The position numbers and the translations under genes are program-made. From positions 2,607,131 to 2,671,130 of the forward strand of contig CM026424.1 of NCBI GenBank assembly GCA_014871385.1: a DNA stretch of 64,000 nucleotides. The letters run 5' to 3'. Positions 12,590 through 24,899 of this stretch are shown in pieces. The notes below the pieces were generated by a model. That model ran no database searches. It had not been told where the DNA came from and saw only the letters and a list, made by a program, of their open reading frames with translations. The stretch's first letter is position 1. Each line of letters begins with the position of its first letter. Origin of the DNA: Ceratodon purpureus (taxonomy: Eukaryota > Streptophyta > Bryopsida > Pseudoditrichales > Ditrichaceae).

Positions 12590-13560
12590 ACCAAAGCTTA
12601 AAAACTTACACCTTGTCTTGAAAGACTTTAATTTTGAGGAGTTTTGGCAATTTTGAAGCCTACAAATTTAGGGATTAAAGACTTAAAACTAATTGGCAAA
12701 CCTCCTTCCACCTTGCAAAATTTTCATCCATCATAGGTGAAGCCTCCATAACCCCGTGTAAAGCCCCTATCATCTCATGATCCCAATAACCCATATCATT
12801 CCATGTCAATCTTCTTTAATATATATTAGATTAGAAATAAAACTTTAAATAGAATCTACTATATTAGAAATAAATGAGTTAAGTAATAATGCACTAGTGA
12901 AATTAATATTAGGTTAAAATACAATGCAATTAGGTATAATATGCGGCGCATCAATGAAGTTTGACAGATTTCTTGAATATAATGGACTAGACATTCTCTC
13001 ATTTCTTTATACTCATTTTCATAAGTCTCCTCTATTTTAGTTCTCATGTCCACTTTTGCATTGTTAAACCTCTTCCATCACAACTCTTGTTGCTTTTATT
13101 CAATCTAGACCAAGGTTGGTTGTATTTTGTTGTCTATTTCAGTGGTAGTACTAGAGATGTATATAGCATTTGAAGGAAAGACTTTGTGTAGGTTTGAAAA
13201 TTGATATTTGAACAAGGATGTGAAATATTACTACATTTTTTGTGAATCAATTGATGAAGCATATTATACTACCATCATTGTGAGTTTGATGCTCCTTCAT
13301 ATTGAATAACATAAAAAGAAGTTGAATGTTGGATTATAAATTTGTGCGGAATTTTTTTGTGTGGCTTGCAAATCTAAGATGTAATTTACGATTGATAATA
13401 TATAGAAGGTTCAATTTATCACATTTGTCACCACCACATCTAATGGTAGTGTAAATGGTTTCATTTCTAAGTTTTATTATAGTAAAGCATTGCTAAATTT
13501 TATAAACTCTCAAGTAAATATTGGGCAACATTAGCTCATGTTGTATGTGTAATTGGTGAT
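12590..13560 (+). repeat. Dispersed repeat, copy A segment 1 (matches 43330-44290)
   Basis: This block is diverged but collinear with 43330-44290. Shared landmarks include GGCAATTTTGAAGCCT, TATGCGGCGCAT and TAATGGACTAGACATTCTC. It belongs to the non-coding repeat family that also makes up the large inverted repeat at 41.7-46.3 kb. Confidence 0.75.
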
Positions 13561-13739
13561 AGACGCACATATGGTAGTTATCACATGTTAATAATAACTA
13601 ATGGATACATTTAGATTGGCAACAATATTGTAACATTTGATCTTCAATTCCAAAAATAATACAATTAGATTGTTGAAGCTTTAAAAAATTTCAATGTGTT
13701 ACGCTTTTGTTTAATAACATTAATGTTTTTCAATCAAAA

Positions 13740-14580
13740 AGTTTTGGTTTAGTTGAGAATATTTGCTATTGAAAAGCATAAAGTATTTGGTTGCTGAAAA
13801 GGGATTTAAGGACATGAATTCTTACATAATGTCCCCTCAAACCTTGAATCTTCAATGAACCTTCAATCAACTCATTGATAGTCCATCAATAAATCTTTAA
13901 TCAACTCACTATTAGTCCATCATATTATGTTTGTAAGGGCTCAAGAGTCAAGGTCAATATACAAAACGACATATGATACGCGACTAGTACAACGAACAAC
14001 AAACCACAAGTTGAACTAATTGTGAGTATGACTTTTAAACTTTCAAAGTTACAATTTACTGTTAATTAATTCAGTTTGTCTGCTAAAACGTCATAAGACC
14101 CATATATGTGGACTATTCTTGCCTACGACACAGAATGAAGTAATGTTGTAGATGCAATGTCAAGTCAATCTACAAACAAAGTTTACAATGCTGAAATTAA
14201 TAATGAGCCTTCAAATTACGCTAGGAATAACAAAGCTGTAAGCAACTACAGAGGCTAAGTCCTTACATTGTCAGTTTTGCTTTAATTTTCAAGTATTCAA
14301 ATTTCCAATCTTCTTTTGAAGCTTCTTCTAGATAACGAACATTAAAACATACACGAAACTTATACTAGAGTTTTACTTTAGAAAAATAGTACTCTCTTTG
14401 TCCCATAATGACTTTCTCATAAGTTCTCTCAAATCTACCTGTAGAGGTAGATTTGAGAGAACCTATGACAAAGTCATTATGGGATAGAGGGAATATAACA
14501 CTTTTACAAGCTAAAATAATATGCTACAATTTCTAATATATTCTTTCAAAACAAACTATCATCTATAGGGTATATACTTT
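13740..14580 (+). repeat. Dispersed repeat, copy A segment 2 (inverse of 40930-41740)
   Basis: Reverse-complement similarity to 40930-41740 is visible throughout (for example AATGAACCTTCAATCAACTC here against GAGTTGATTGAAGGTTCATT there). The 40.9-41.7 kb copy lacks the MITE found here at 14392. Confidence 0.75.
14392..14493. mobile_element. Stowaway-like MITE, 102 bp
   Basis: Nearly complete hairpin. The left end reads CTCTCTTTGTCCCATAATG and the right end is its imperfect reverse complement, running into GGGATAGAGGGAA. The inner stem is TTCTCTCAAATCTACCT with a 4-nt loop. The ends match the plant Stowaway signature (CTCCCTCCGTCCCATAAT). TA flanks both sides (14390-14391, 14494-14495). The related copy at 40.9-41.7 kb has an uninterrupted TATAACAC at the same place, an empty site. 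Mobilised by Tc1/mariner transposases in other plants. Confidence 0.85.
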
Positions 14581-14639
14581 CAAAATTTTCAATAAAGTTT
14601 AAGAGCGACAATAAATATTAACCTAAATTCATGTTCATA

Positions 14640-15300
14640 ATTTAAGCTTGCAATTGCTATCAATATTTGCCACGGTTTTTTAAAAGAGTAACAATGAGGC
14701 CTATAAGGTCTAAAAATATTACTTTGCTCTTACAAAAATTGAGTTCTTTGAAGAGGTTCAAAATCCATATTCCTTTTTTTATTAGGAGTAGACCACTTCA
14801 TACTCAAGTTCATAAAACTCATATATAACCTTCAAACCAAGTGAAATTATTTCAAAAAAAAAGCGTAACATTCTCATATATAATTCTACTTTTTCAATTT
14901 TTCAATGTTTTCTCTTCAAATACACAAAATCCAATTATATTTTTATTCATACAGTTATACACCACACATCAAAACAACAACGGGGAGGTGGAGGGAATTC
15001 CCTTTTATGTCTTATCAATTAGCTACATCAACTCACACCACACCACAAAAGCATCTTTGGAATAAGAAGCTCCTTAAATTTTATCTTATCGACAATCTAT
15101 TTTCTTTTTATCAACAAACTCTATTTAATCAACTTTAAAAAGGTAAAACAAGATACTTGCTTTTATCCTATGCAAATAAATGTATCAATAGTGAATTTTA
15201 AATTCAATATACAGGCTAAAAAACAAAAAAACTTAAATTTTATAAAATAAAGCATTTATTTTATAAACTTTAAATCTTTAAAGTATGCAAAATTATTACA
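14640..15300 (+). repeat. Dispersed repeat, copy A segment 3 (inverse of about 27030-27690)
   Basis: Reverse-complement match to 27030-27690. Landmarks are the TACTCAAGTTCATAAAACTC stretch here against GAGTTTTATGAACTTGAGTA there, and the GCGTAACATTCTCAT stretch. Non-coding. Confidence 0.7.
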
Positions 15301-16079
15301 TATATGAAATTAATCTCCTTTCCTTGGACAATAAATTAAGTGGATCTTAAAGTTAAAAGTAATAGTTTACTTCACTAAAAATATGGCTTTTTTCATTGTT
15401 GTTCGTTGTTATTGAGAGGTAACACGGTTGTTTGGGTGTCGGCCGGAGAACTAGCCACCTCAATAATTGGCGCGCAAACACAATCTACTTTAAACCATAT
15501 TAGAGCTTGTGATCATGAAATCACTAGTTGATATAACAGCAATAGCATGAGCTTTAAGTCCTCAAAGTTTGTGGTGTATAACAAAGCAATTAGAGTATTC
15601 TTTGAGGATGATTCTTTCCAAAAAGACGGGCGTGCATTGGACAGCTCCAAAATCCGTACTAGTCAACAAAAATTTGAGGAAATCTTCTTCGAGTAGAAGC
15701 TTGTTCAACACATGCGCTTTGAGATATTCAAGTCCTTGCTTTCTGGGCCACTATAAGAAATTGCAATCCAAATCAACATAGAATCAACTATTTTCAGTTA
15801 GTTCGACTAGATTTGGAAAAAGAAGTGCAAAATAGTTCTATAGTGCCACCTTTTTGAACAAAGTAAACATTTATCTATTGATTCAACACATGAATTTTAA
15901 GTATTGTAATTTTAGTTTTAATTAGTATGATTTATGTAATTTTTATTACAATAATCAATTTACAATAGTTAATTATTGTAATCTCCCTAAAAATGTATTT
16001 AACAATCAATAACTATACAAATTTTTATAATTATTATATTTACTAATGCACAAATGTAATAATTACTTTAATCATTGTT
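15301..16079. other. AT-rich DNA without gene signal
   Basis: Only short frames (one of 70 codons at 15569) without motifs. Nothing further seen. Confidence 0.5.
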
Positions 16080-16860
16080 GTTACTATAATTTATTGTAAT
16101 TATTGGAGTTAACTATAAGTGTATAACTACTTTTACATCTTCGCCATATGTCACTAGAGGAGTGGTGGCTTTGTGGTATGGGCTTCCACTTGAAGATCTA
16201 GAGCTTCAAGGATTAATTCCCTTGCCCCTTGACCCTTGCCCTAGACTTGGCTTACGCCCATAATGGATATCATTTTTACCACTAATCTGATTTGGACATT
16301 GAACCAATGCCCCATACAAGAGATTTGTGTTAAAATTAATCAATAGATTAGTGTTCAAAATGTTCCAAATCAAGAGTCCCTAATCAACAGGTAGCATCAA
16401 CGGAATTTTGTTCAAACTTTGTTCAAACGGAACTGTTTCTTCTTGCAGCTCGCCTAGCTACTGCCGTGGTCGGTACAAATTTCAACCTAAGTGCCAGCCC
16501 GCAAGTATCCGCAATTCTCTTCTATCCATTCGCGGAGTGAACAATAACAAGCCCATTTAACTCTTGTAGCAACAACTTAACTCCTAAGGGACAATTTTCC
16601 AAATTTGATTTTTTTATAGAATTTCGGCATGTATCTGTGACTTCAATTTAAGTTGAGATTTTTGAATTTTTTTGTGAAAGTATGCTGTTATAAGAACTTT
16701 AAGATATATTTTTATTCTTTCAATCGGACATTCAAAAAAATAGATATGGTACCCAAAGTAGAATTCTGTGTTTAGTAAACAACTTGGATAGCCAAGCTAA
16801 ATACATCTTTTACCTTTGAGATTATTTCTATAAATACTTTATTTTGTCATCTTTAAGATT
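16080..16860 (+). repeat. Dispersed repeat, copy A segment 4 (matches 44710-45480)
   Basis: Collinear with 44710-45480 and, inverted, with 42563-43333. Shared landmarks: GTCACTAGAGGAGTGGTGGC, CTAGAGCTTCAAGGATT and CAACTTGGATAGCCAAGCT. It contains the tRNA-like module at 16166-16220. Confidence 0.8.
16166..16220 (+). repeat. tRNA-derived SINE-like promoter module (A and B boxes)
   Basis: TGGCTTTGTGG at 16166 resembles a pol III A box and GGATTAATTCC at 16210 a B box, 44 bp apart start to start, the spacing of a tRNA gene. Two more copies occur at 44787-44841 (+) and 43202-43256 (-). No intact cloverleaf is claimed. Confidence 0.45.
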
Positions 16861-16879
16861 TTCAATAAAAACAAATTAA

Positions 16880-17095
16880 AAAAAAAAGAAAAAAAAGGCG
16901 GTTCACGACAATTGGTGAAACGGATCGTTGACCTCTCTCAAACAAACCTCCTACACTTTTAGTTGCATTCGATAATTGTACCGTTAAAGCTGCACTCGTT
17001 TTCTTCCCATCTAGGAAACTCTTTAACGATTCTTGTAGCTCTTCAATACAATTTTTTAGATAAACCTGTTCAAAGAGGGATGAAAACTGCACCAA
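16880..17095 (-). CDS. Unrecognised short frame, possible isolated exon
   Basis: Read from 17095 leftward this frame begins MVQFSSLFEQVYLKNCIEEL and continues with helix-like residues (QESLKSFLDGKKTSAALTVQ). It looks more protein-like than the surrounding AT-rich frames, but has no recognised domain or supporting neighbours. Confidence 0.2.
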
Positions 17096-17754
17096 ATAAG
17101 AACAGAAGCAACTATAAAGACGTCTAGATTTCTACAATGTAAGATATTGTGCTCTACTTAAGAGGAGTAAAATATACACTAACATCCGCATCTACAGAAA
17201 CACCAATTAAATAGGCTGAAAGCTTTACATAATTTAACATAAGCTACAACCTAAAATCAAGCACCAAATTATTCCTTTGGGTAGTTGGAGCTAAAATCAT
17301 GGATCCTTCAGGATTGCGATTCTTGCTAAGGGCGTAAAAGAACATTCTAGGACATAGTAAGCCATGAAGCAATGCAAGGTTACAGACATAAATGCTGATC
17401 AAGGAACACGCTTACTTTATTTACATACTTGTGTGAAAACATATAAGAATGATTCACACGCACTAAACTCGAGTAAGAATGGCCAGCCACAATAAAGCTA
17501 AATCTGCACAAGTACCTAGACCACTTCGTCATCAGTAATAGATGAAAGAGGAGTTCGATATGACAACAACGAGGAAAAAGAGGTCCATACATTCTCTCTC
17601 CTCTAAATGCGTCGCCAAGACATCTAGCAGCAAAATAAGATAACACAACCTGATACCAAGGCTATGGAGATCTCTAACCATTCTGAGGTACACTTACAAA
17701 CGCTAAAGAGCCTTTGCTCTCAGACTAGGACTGTTATTTTCTTCCTCTCATTGC

Positions 17755-17844
17755 AATTCTGACAAATGCTATATATTCATATGTATTGAAGGAAAAGCTA
17801 ATTCTGACAAATGCTATATATTCATATGTATTGAAGGAAAAGCT
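17755..17844 (+). repeat. Perfect tandem duplication, 45 bp x 2
   Basis: The 45-bp unit beginning AATTCTGACAAATGC and ending GGAAAAGCT occurs twice back to back at 17755-17799 and 17800-17844. Confidence 0.9.
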
Positions 17845-19552
17845 AGTTATGTAACAGCTAGAAATGAAATGTCATTTTCGGTTACATAATTTTTTGTTAT
17901 ATAAATTTGAGTTACGAACCTTATTACTCAAGTTCCACCGGCCTTCTCGAGATTCCTTGGTCTTATCGTTACCAAATTCGAGGCAACAATCTGAGCTTAT
18001 TGGCAGCTATGTCCGTTTCAATTGTGTCAATTGTCGACAGTTGTGTCACTTGTGAAAGTCAAAGTAACAGTGCCAGTGCCATTTCTGCCTTCACAGACAC
18101 AGAAAGCCTTTTCCAAATTTGTGACAGTAGTGTGTGGATGGTGGAAACTAAGCAAAGAAGACGGTAAGTCACAGATGCAAATAGGTCTCGAAAAAGAAAT
18201 TATCAAGCTTAGGGTTCCTTTTCGATTATCTAATGATACAGAAAGATGGACGGCAAATGGGGAGGCACTCATGCGATGGCTTATAAGACCGGAAACACCA
18301 AAGCCGTCAATGCTGTAGAAGAAAAGCTCTCAGATTGCACTAGTTCATCAAAGAAAGTGGAAGCCCAGAGTGAGCATAGTTTAATTAGAATGGTGAGCTC
18401 ATAATGGAAAAGATAACATTGGTATACCTAGACTACTTTTGGAGGGTCATTGTGCTTGGTCAGTGCAACAGAAGGCGTTGGGCCAGCAAGCAAGCTCTCT
18501 CATTTTTTGGTTTTTGGAATCTAATTCAACGTGGAAGCTCCGCTGAGGAGCAATGTGTTTCTGTCGGTGTGAAATCAGTGTTAGTCAGATTGCCGAAACA
18601 TCGTATTTGTGGAGCAGCATTGCAACACGGGTTCGACCAATTTCCCAACTCGACGTGGACATCATGTCAATATCAACGTACATGGGGTATTCAATGTCCA
18701 TCACAGCGTATGTAATGGGTGCTAAACAGTGGATCATCAGTTGCAAAAATCTAAGTTTGAAATCAGTAACAGTTTAGCTGTCAGCTGCACGTTTGTGAAC
18801 AATGTGAAACTATGCTCTGCTTCTGGCGGCGACTACACCACATGTCGCCAGAACTAGTAAACGCAGCAACTTTCATGATCGTCGTCAAAAAATCAAGAAC
18901 ACTGATACATTGGTTCTGGGGAAGTAATCTGAGAGCTGGATCATTGCAGTCCATTTGCAACTTTTCACGAGTCTTCGTATCCAACCCTCCATTGAATCCA
19001 TGCTGGCATCGTGAAGCGCTCCAATACTGGCAATGCTTTCCAGCAAAATTATGCATGCGCATGCACCTGTCTTTCACCACTGAATAAGAATATTATTCTG
19101 TCCCAAGTCGAGTATCCAAATGCCTGGTGGCAGGTGATCCGAACATGATCCCGACTAAATCAACCCATAATTGAACATACTCGTCATCCAACCGTTCAGA
19201 GAGCTCCGCATACGATTGGTATTCCAAATCGATGCTAAGATTGGAGGTTTAAAAAAAAGTCATTCCCGTGTACACTAAATGCTTCGAATCGCCATGCAGA
19301 AGGACATTCATCCACTCTTCGTGATCAACAAACAAACCCACTTGACACCAAGTTGATCTTTGCTTTTCTGGAACTCGAAATCTAGAGCACCTTATCTTAT
19401 CCAACGAGCGCTCTTGCTCCAATTGTCACCTTCAGTGCCCCTCCAAACCCCCTTCTTCCATTTGATTTATAGTTCCCTTCACCCTTCAATACTTGTCACA
19501 TCTGCTTCTCGCACTCGAAAGTCCTCCGTCGCCGGAATCGTCATCTGCAACC
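17845..19552. other. Intergenic region upstream of the first Lhcb gene
   Basis: Several short frames (18022-18318, 18404-18715, 18812-19087) show no recognised motif. The last 200 bp before 19553 is pyrimidine-rich and probably the Lhcb leader and promoter. Confidence 0.4.
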
Positions 19553-20664
19553 ATGGCCGCCGCTACCGCATGCGCCTCCACGGCTTTGGCTGGGCAGTCT
19601 CTGCTCAAGCCTGTGAACGAGCTCTCCCGCAAGGTTGGCAATGTCGAGGCCCGCGTCACCATGCGCAGGACCGTCAGCAAGTCCGCTGGCAGCGACAGCA
19701 TCTGGTACGCTTCATTCGTAGACACCGACACCCCGTGAAAGTTGAATAGCTAGTTCTTTCTCTCGATTTTGATGTGTGTCTATTAAGTGAACCCGTCATA
19801 GCTCGTATCCACAACTTCGTACACTGTAATAGAACTCGGGGACTTTCCTATCTGTAATTTTCTACACATTGCACCGAAGTAAGTGTGGTCTAGAATGTCC
19901 ATTCAAGGGTGGCCATGGAAGTCTTGGAACGGACTGATTCAAACAACGAATATAGATACATTTGAGAGAATTCCTGATAACCCCGGGGGCTAATGTGGTT
20001 GAACCTGTTCAGGTATGGCGCTGACCGACCCAAGTTTCTGGGCCCCTTCTCGGAGAACACCCCGTCTTACCTCAATGGTGAGTTCGCTGGAGACTACGGC
20101 TGGGACACCGCTGGGCTCTCCTCCGACCCCGAGACCTTCGCCCGCAACAGGGAGCTCGAGGTCATCCACGCCCGTTGGGCCATGCTCGGAGCTTTGGGGT
20201 GCCTCACCCCCGAGCTGCTGGCCAAGAGCGGTGTGAAGTTCGGCGAGGCTGTGTGGTTCAAGGCCGGAGCTCAGATCTTCAGCGATGGAGGTTTGGACTA
20301 CCTGGGCAACCCCAGCCTTGTGCACGCTCAGAGCATTCTGGCCATCTGGGCCTGCCAGGTGATCCTGATGGGAGCTGTTGAGGGATACCGTGTTGCCGGA
20401 GGACCCTTGGGTGATGTGACCGACCCCATCTACCCCGGAGGATCATTCGACCCCTTGGGTTTGGCCGACGACCCCGACACATTCGCTGAGTTGAAGGTGA
20501 AGGAGATCAAGAACGGGCGTCTGGCGATGTTCTCGATGTTCGGGTTCTTCGTGCAGGCGATCGTGACCGGAAAGGGCCCATTGGAGAACTTGAACGACCA
20601 CTTGGCGGACCCCGTCGCGAACAACGCATGGGCATACGCCACCAACTTCACCCCCGGCAACTAG
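19553..20664 (+). CDS. Lhcb: Chlorophyll a/b-binding protein of LHCII (copy 1)
   Basis: Nuclear gene for the major light-harvesting antenna protein of photosystem II, imported into chloroplasts and inserted in thylakoids. Exons 19553-19704 and 20013-20664 join across a 308-bp intron within the Trp codon of IWYGADR; total 267 codons. Residues 1 to about 35 form a Ser/Ala/Thr-rich transit peptide. RRTVSKS carries the phosphorylatable Thr region, and WYGADR is the LHCII trimerisation motif. First and third transmembrane helices show the chlorophyll-binding repeats [16 protein letters not shown] and [16 protein letters not shown]; the second is around [18 protein letters not shown]. The length is normal for the family. 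The ATG at 19553 sits in a CAACCATGG context. Exon 2 is identical in sequence to that of the copy at 22450. Confidence 0.97.
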
Positions 20665-22449
20665 ATACTGGATTTGTCGAAATGATTTTTGTTTGGTTCG
20701 AGGTGAACTGCTTTGTATCATAGGTTGAGGGTTGTTTTATCTCGGTGGTTTATGTGTATCGCAGGTGATGTGAATAAAGAAAGCCTTTTTGGAACATTGT
20801 ACGTGTGTGGAACCTTCAAATATCTGAGTCGTTTATATGTTGGCTCGGACTGTTGTTAGCTCATCATCGTATCAAGTGTTACGGTTTTCAAGATGGGATT
20901 CCTGGAGTTGTGATCTCGGAGATTTGTTGTCTCAGAGGGTTAGTATTATCTAGTTTTATACTTTTAGGTGACCAGTGATGTGTTCACATCCACATCCCAT
21001 TACCTTTAATAAAGCTGGAAAATTGCTCCGAATTCTGATTTTTTTTTTGGTTGAGTCTAATATCGAGCTTTCTGATGATCTTGCGAATGATCTTCTCTGC
21101 TGTTTTCGTACTTCACGAGTTATTTGTCGAGTTCATGGGAATAGTGGCTTGACCCGCCGAACAACCTTTCATACTGGTTTAGTTAACATTTCGAGGTTTA
21201 GTTGCCAGCATTCGTAACGTAGAATTGCCCCCTCATCTTGCCGCTGTGAGAAAACAGTGGTCGACGTCGATTGTTTGGAGGTTGTCGTATAGTTTTCTCC
21301 CACGACTATGCAAGTCGACAGTCAACTCTGTCCGAGAATTGGGTTGTTGAATTTCAAAGGAGGGCAGATATAAATACTTCTCTAGAAATACTCACATCTC
21401 GCTTGCTAACAGTATTTCTGTTTGTTACAGCAAAGCAGGCATGTATAAGAGCTCATGCTGTTGCACAGTTCTACACAGTCTTTAAAGAAAGCACACGAAC
21501 AGAGCCCAGGTTGTATTATGAAACTCCATTAGATGCTGGAATGGCCATTTACGCAGTCACTCTGGTCCATGCTGACGTTCTGTTCCTCCAAAACCGAGTT
21601 TCTGACTTGGGCGGAACTCTGCCTGAGACAAATTGAACAGTACATTGATTTGGAAATGCTAAGTTACATATGAAAAGTTCATCGATAAACAGCAGTTCAA
21701 CTTACAATTGTCATGGCAGAAATGTTGAGATCGTTTATTTCTACATACGTCACGGTGAAAATCTCGGTTAAACCTGCTTCTACTTACAGCTCTTGAGTAC
21801 TCACCTTTCTCCTCAGATCCTTTTGAATGTGCAACCGTAGGTGCCATAAATGCCTGAACTCACTTTTAACAATTGAGCGGTTCAAAACAATTGTGCCCAC
21901 ACTGCAGGGATTCCTCGCATTTACACCGAAGTCCACATGGTAGCGCCTGGCACTCATTGCCCAAGCGTGTGCATGCTTGTGCAAAACTCAGAAAGCCGCA
22001 CGAATCCACATTGCTCGATAAAAGGTGTTCCAAAATGGATTCACAGTTGTATGTAAAGTCTATCAAATCAATGCTCAGTGGGATGTCGTTCTAAGTTCGA
22101 ATAACCGACGGTAGCAAAGTGTCCTGGAGGATAGATATAGAAAGAGATAGTTGTGAGTCACAACTCCCTGTGCCAGTGAAGTTGGTAGAGTCGCCATTGC
22201 GAGATAAGATCTGCGGTAGAAATGCTAATGATCGGCTAATCCACTAAAAATCCACTCGGTCTGACCTCAACGTATCAGAGTCACTTCTGCGTTTGTGGCT
22301 CCATGTTCCTGGCCCTTCCCTGCCAAGCAACTCATTCAGTTGTGATGCTTTAAATTCTCTCGCAACGCAGTCTTTCACACTCGAACCTTAGAGTCACCTC
22401 CCTCACCCACCTTAGACTCTACTCTCCTTCCGAATCAGACTCTGTAGCT
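20665..22449. other. Spacer between the two Lhcb genes
   Basis: Contains the 3' UTR of copy 1 (an AATAAA-type signal near 20773) and the promoter of copy 2. A 121-codon frame at 21271-21636 has no recognised motif and is probably chance. Confidence 0.5.
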
Positions 22450-23490
22450 ATGGCAGCCGCTACCGCTTGTGCCTCCACAGCCTTGGCTGGGCAGTCCCTG
22501 CTCAAGCCCGTCAACGAGCTCTCCCGCAAGGTGGGCAATGTCGAGGCCCGCGTCACCATGCGCAGGACCGTCAGCAAGTCCGCTGGCAGCGACAGCATCT
22601 GGTGAGCAATTCCAGAAGATTGATACGGTTAACAGCACTGCATTGTTGTTGAGAAGATGTTTTCTTTGCTATGCCGAGAATTGCACTGTATACGGCTAAG
22701 CTTGATTGTGTCAATGTGATGTTGTTTCGCATCATTTGATTGGAGTGTCTTAGTATCTAAAGGCCATCTCCTCAACATGTCTGGAATGGTTTTGGTTGAA
22801 AGAGAGAATTTTGATTCTGACGGTCCGGATAATGTCAGGTATGGCGCTGACCGACCCAAGTTTCTGGGCCCCTTCTCGGAGAACACCCCGTCTTACCTCA
22901 ATGGTGAGTTCGCTGGAGACTACGGCTGGGACACCGCTGGGCTCTCCTCCGACCCCGAGACCTTCGCCCGCAACAGGGAGCTCGAGGTCATCCACGCCCG
23001 TTGGGCCATGCTCGGAGCTTTGGGGTGCCTCACCCCCGAGCTGCTGGCCAAGAGCGGTGTGAAGTTCGGCGAGGCTGTGTGGTTCAAGGCCGGAGCTCAG
23101 ATCTTCAGCGATGGAGGTTTGGACTACCTGGGCAACCCCAGCCTTGTGCACGCTCAGAGCATTCTGGCCATCTGGGCCTGCCAGGTGATCCTGATGGGAG
23201 CTGTTGAGGGATACCGTGTTGCCGGAGGACCCTTGGGTGATGTGACCGACCCCATCTACCCCGGAGGATCATTCGACCCCTTGGGTTTGGCCGACGACCC
23301 CGACACATTCGCTGAGTTGAAGGTGAAGGAGATCAAGAACGGGCGTCTGGCGATGTTCTCGATGTTCGGGTTCTTCGTGCAGGCGATCGTGACCGGAAAG
23401 GGCCCATTGGAGAACTTGAACGACCACTTGGCGGACCCCGTCGCGAACAACGCATGGGCATACGCCACCAACTTCACCCCCGGCAACTAG
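22450..23490 (+). CDS. Lhcb: Chlorophyll a/b-binding protein of LHCII (copy 2)
   Basis: Same product and structure as the gene 2.9 kb upstream. Exons 22450-22601 and 22839-23490 flank a 237-bp intron at the same position within the Trp codon, total 267 codons. The translated protein is identical to copy 1. Exon 1 differs from copy 1 at nine synonymous sites in its first 100 bases and then becomes identical. Exon 2 shows no difference across 652 bp. Introns and 3' flanks are unrelated by eye. The two genes are a direct tandem pair, presumably both expressed in the light; specific promoter motifs were not resolved. Confidence 0.97.
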
Positions 23491-24530
23491 ATTTCGGATC
23501 ACTTTAGAACTTTTCCGGTCCTCTAAGTTTGTAAGATAGGGGTTGGATTTCTTTTATGATGGCCGGTGCCGACTGGTCAGTGACTATTTTGTAAATTTCG
23601 AGTGTTCTTAATCGAGCAAGCATTTTTCCAAGCAGCTACAATGTTTCTTCTCACCGTCACTTGGATTCATTGGCCCGCGAGACCGTCCGCAAGGTTTGGT
23701 GATTATGTCTGCAAGCGCTGGAGAAGTTTCTAAGAATTGCAACATGTTTGTAGCTTGAGAACCCAATAGTACGGGGTTTCTTCGGCACCTATTGACGTGA
23801 TTGTGGTGTGTGTAAGAGTTAGTGATGATTTTGCTTTCACTTCTATTTTAACCGCGCTTCGATCATCTGCAATTGAAAGGTGAGCTGAATATTCATACAG
23901 TTGGAAATGAAGGAAGGTAGTCGTTTAGAAGCTGAACTGGATCAAGATTTTAGCGAAGAAAGCATTGATCATCTAGACGAACAGTAGTAATTCGGTGATA
24001 AGCTCTGATAGAGTTATACATTGCAAATATGGTGAGGTTTGTCGGAATGTATATCAAGTTTCCGGATAAAATGAGGAGCTAATACTCCAGAGACAGGCCT
24101 CGTACCTGACGATTATGGAATACCTGAATTACCAATTAACCAAGGCCAGACGGGGAGCAGCAATCCAGTTACTTATCATTGAATGTTGATAGTGCTCTGA
24201 ACATTTGTCAGGGTTACAAACCGATGGATACATTCACCAGTCTGAGTTTTGCTTATGATACGCCTTCGTCGGAATCTTTGTCTCTGGGAAGGCCTCTAAG
24301 AGAAGTAGATTTCTGAGACGAATGTATCACCTCAAAATGAAAGAGGAGTATTCTTTTATGGAAGAGGGATCAATTAGCAAGCGAACATGCAAATTGGAGA
24401 AGAAGATCAAAGCACACCTCATCTACTGATTCTTCTGAGCCTAATTTATAAAGAAGAAAATGCCACCTCCGAACCCACTGAGTTATCAATCAAGTATAAC
24501 TTTAGCATGGGTTGCATACACTTGCAATTA
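23491..24530. other. Intergenic DNA
   Basis: No coding or repeat signal beyond the 3' region of Lhcb copy 2. Confidence 0.4.
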
Positions 24531-24785
24531 TGTCCCCAACAACAGGGGGGCAAGAGCAGGTAGAGCCTGCTCCATGAATTGAAAGCAAGGCACCTCCGAA
24601 TCACACGAGAAATCACCAGTGTACTCTTCCTGGATCTCATTCTCCTCCTCAGAAATAGAACTCCAGAACTCGATTGCTTGAAGGGCAACTGGCTCTTCGT
24701 CTTCCTTCACTGCCTTCGAGGTGATAGTGAAAATATCTTGCATGTATGGTGCAAGCTTGTCACAGTAATTGGAGCCAGTAGACAT
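24531..24785 (-). pseudogene. Importin beta-1 gene fragment (single exon)
   Basis: The minus-strand frame contains KLAPYMQDIFTITSKAVKE, then EPVALQAIEFWSSISEEE, EEYTGDF and VPCFQFMEQALPALAPLLL. This is strongly like the HEAT-repeat region of plant importin subunit beta-1, which carries cargo through nuclear pores. The family sequence continues for hundreds of residues on both sides, but here the similarity stops at LLLGT and shortly before KLAPYM. No other importin exon lies nearby, so this is a captured or relic exon rather than a gene. Confidence 0.8.
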
Positions 24786-24899
24786 TCAGTTTTCTTGGAG
24801 AAACGGCCTTGCAGACTCTGGTCAGATAATGTGGTCCCGCTCCATATCATTCTCCGAATTAGTTTGAGCAAAGTCTAAGGCATTGTACTGTACTGTACA

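Noticed and set aside
20015..23308. Additional frames within the Lhcb exons on both strands
   Set aside because: Shadows of the GC-rich Lhcb coding sequence.
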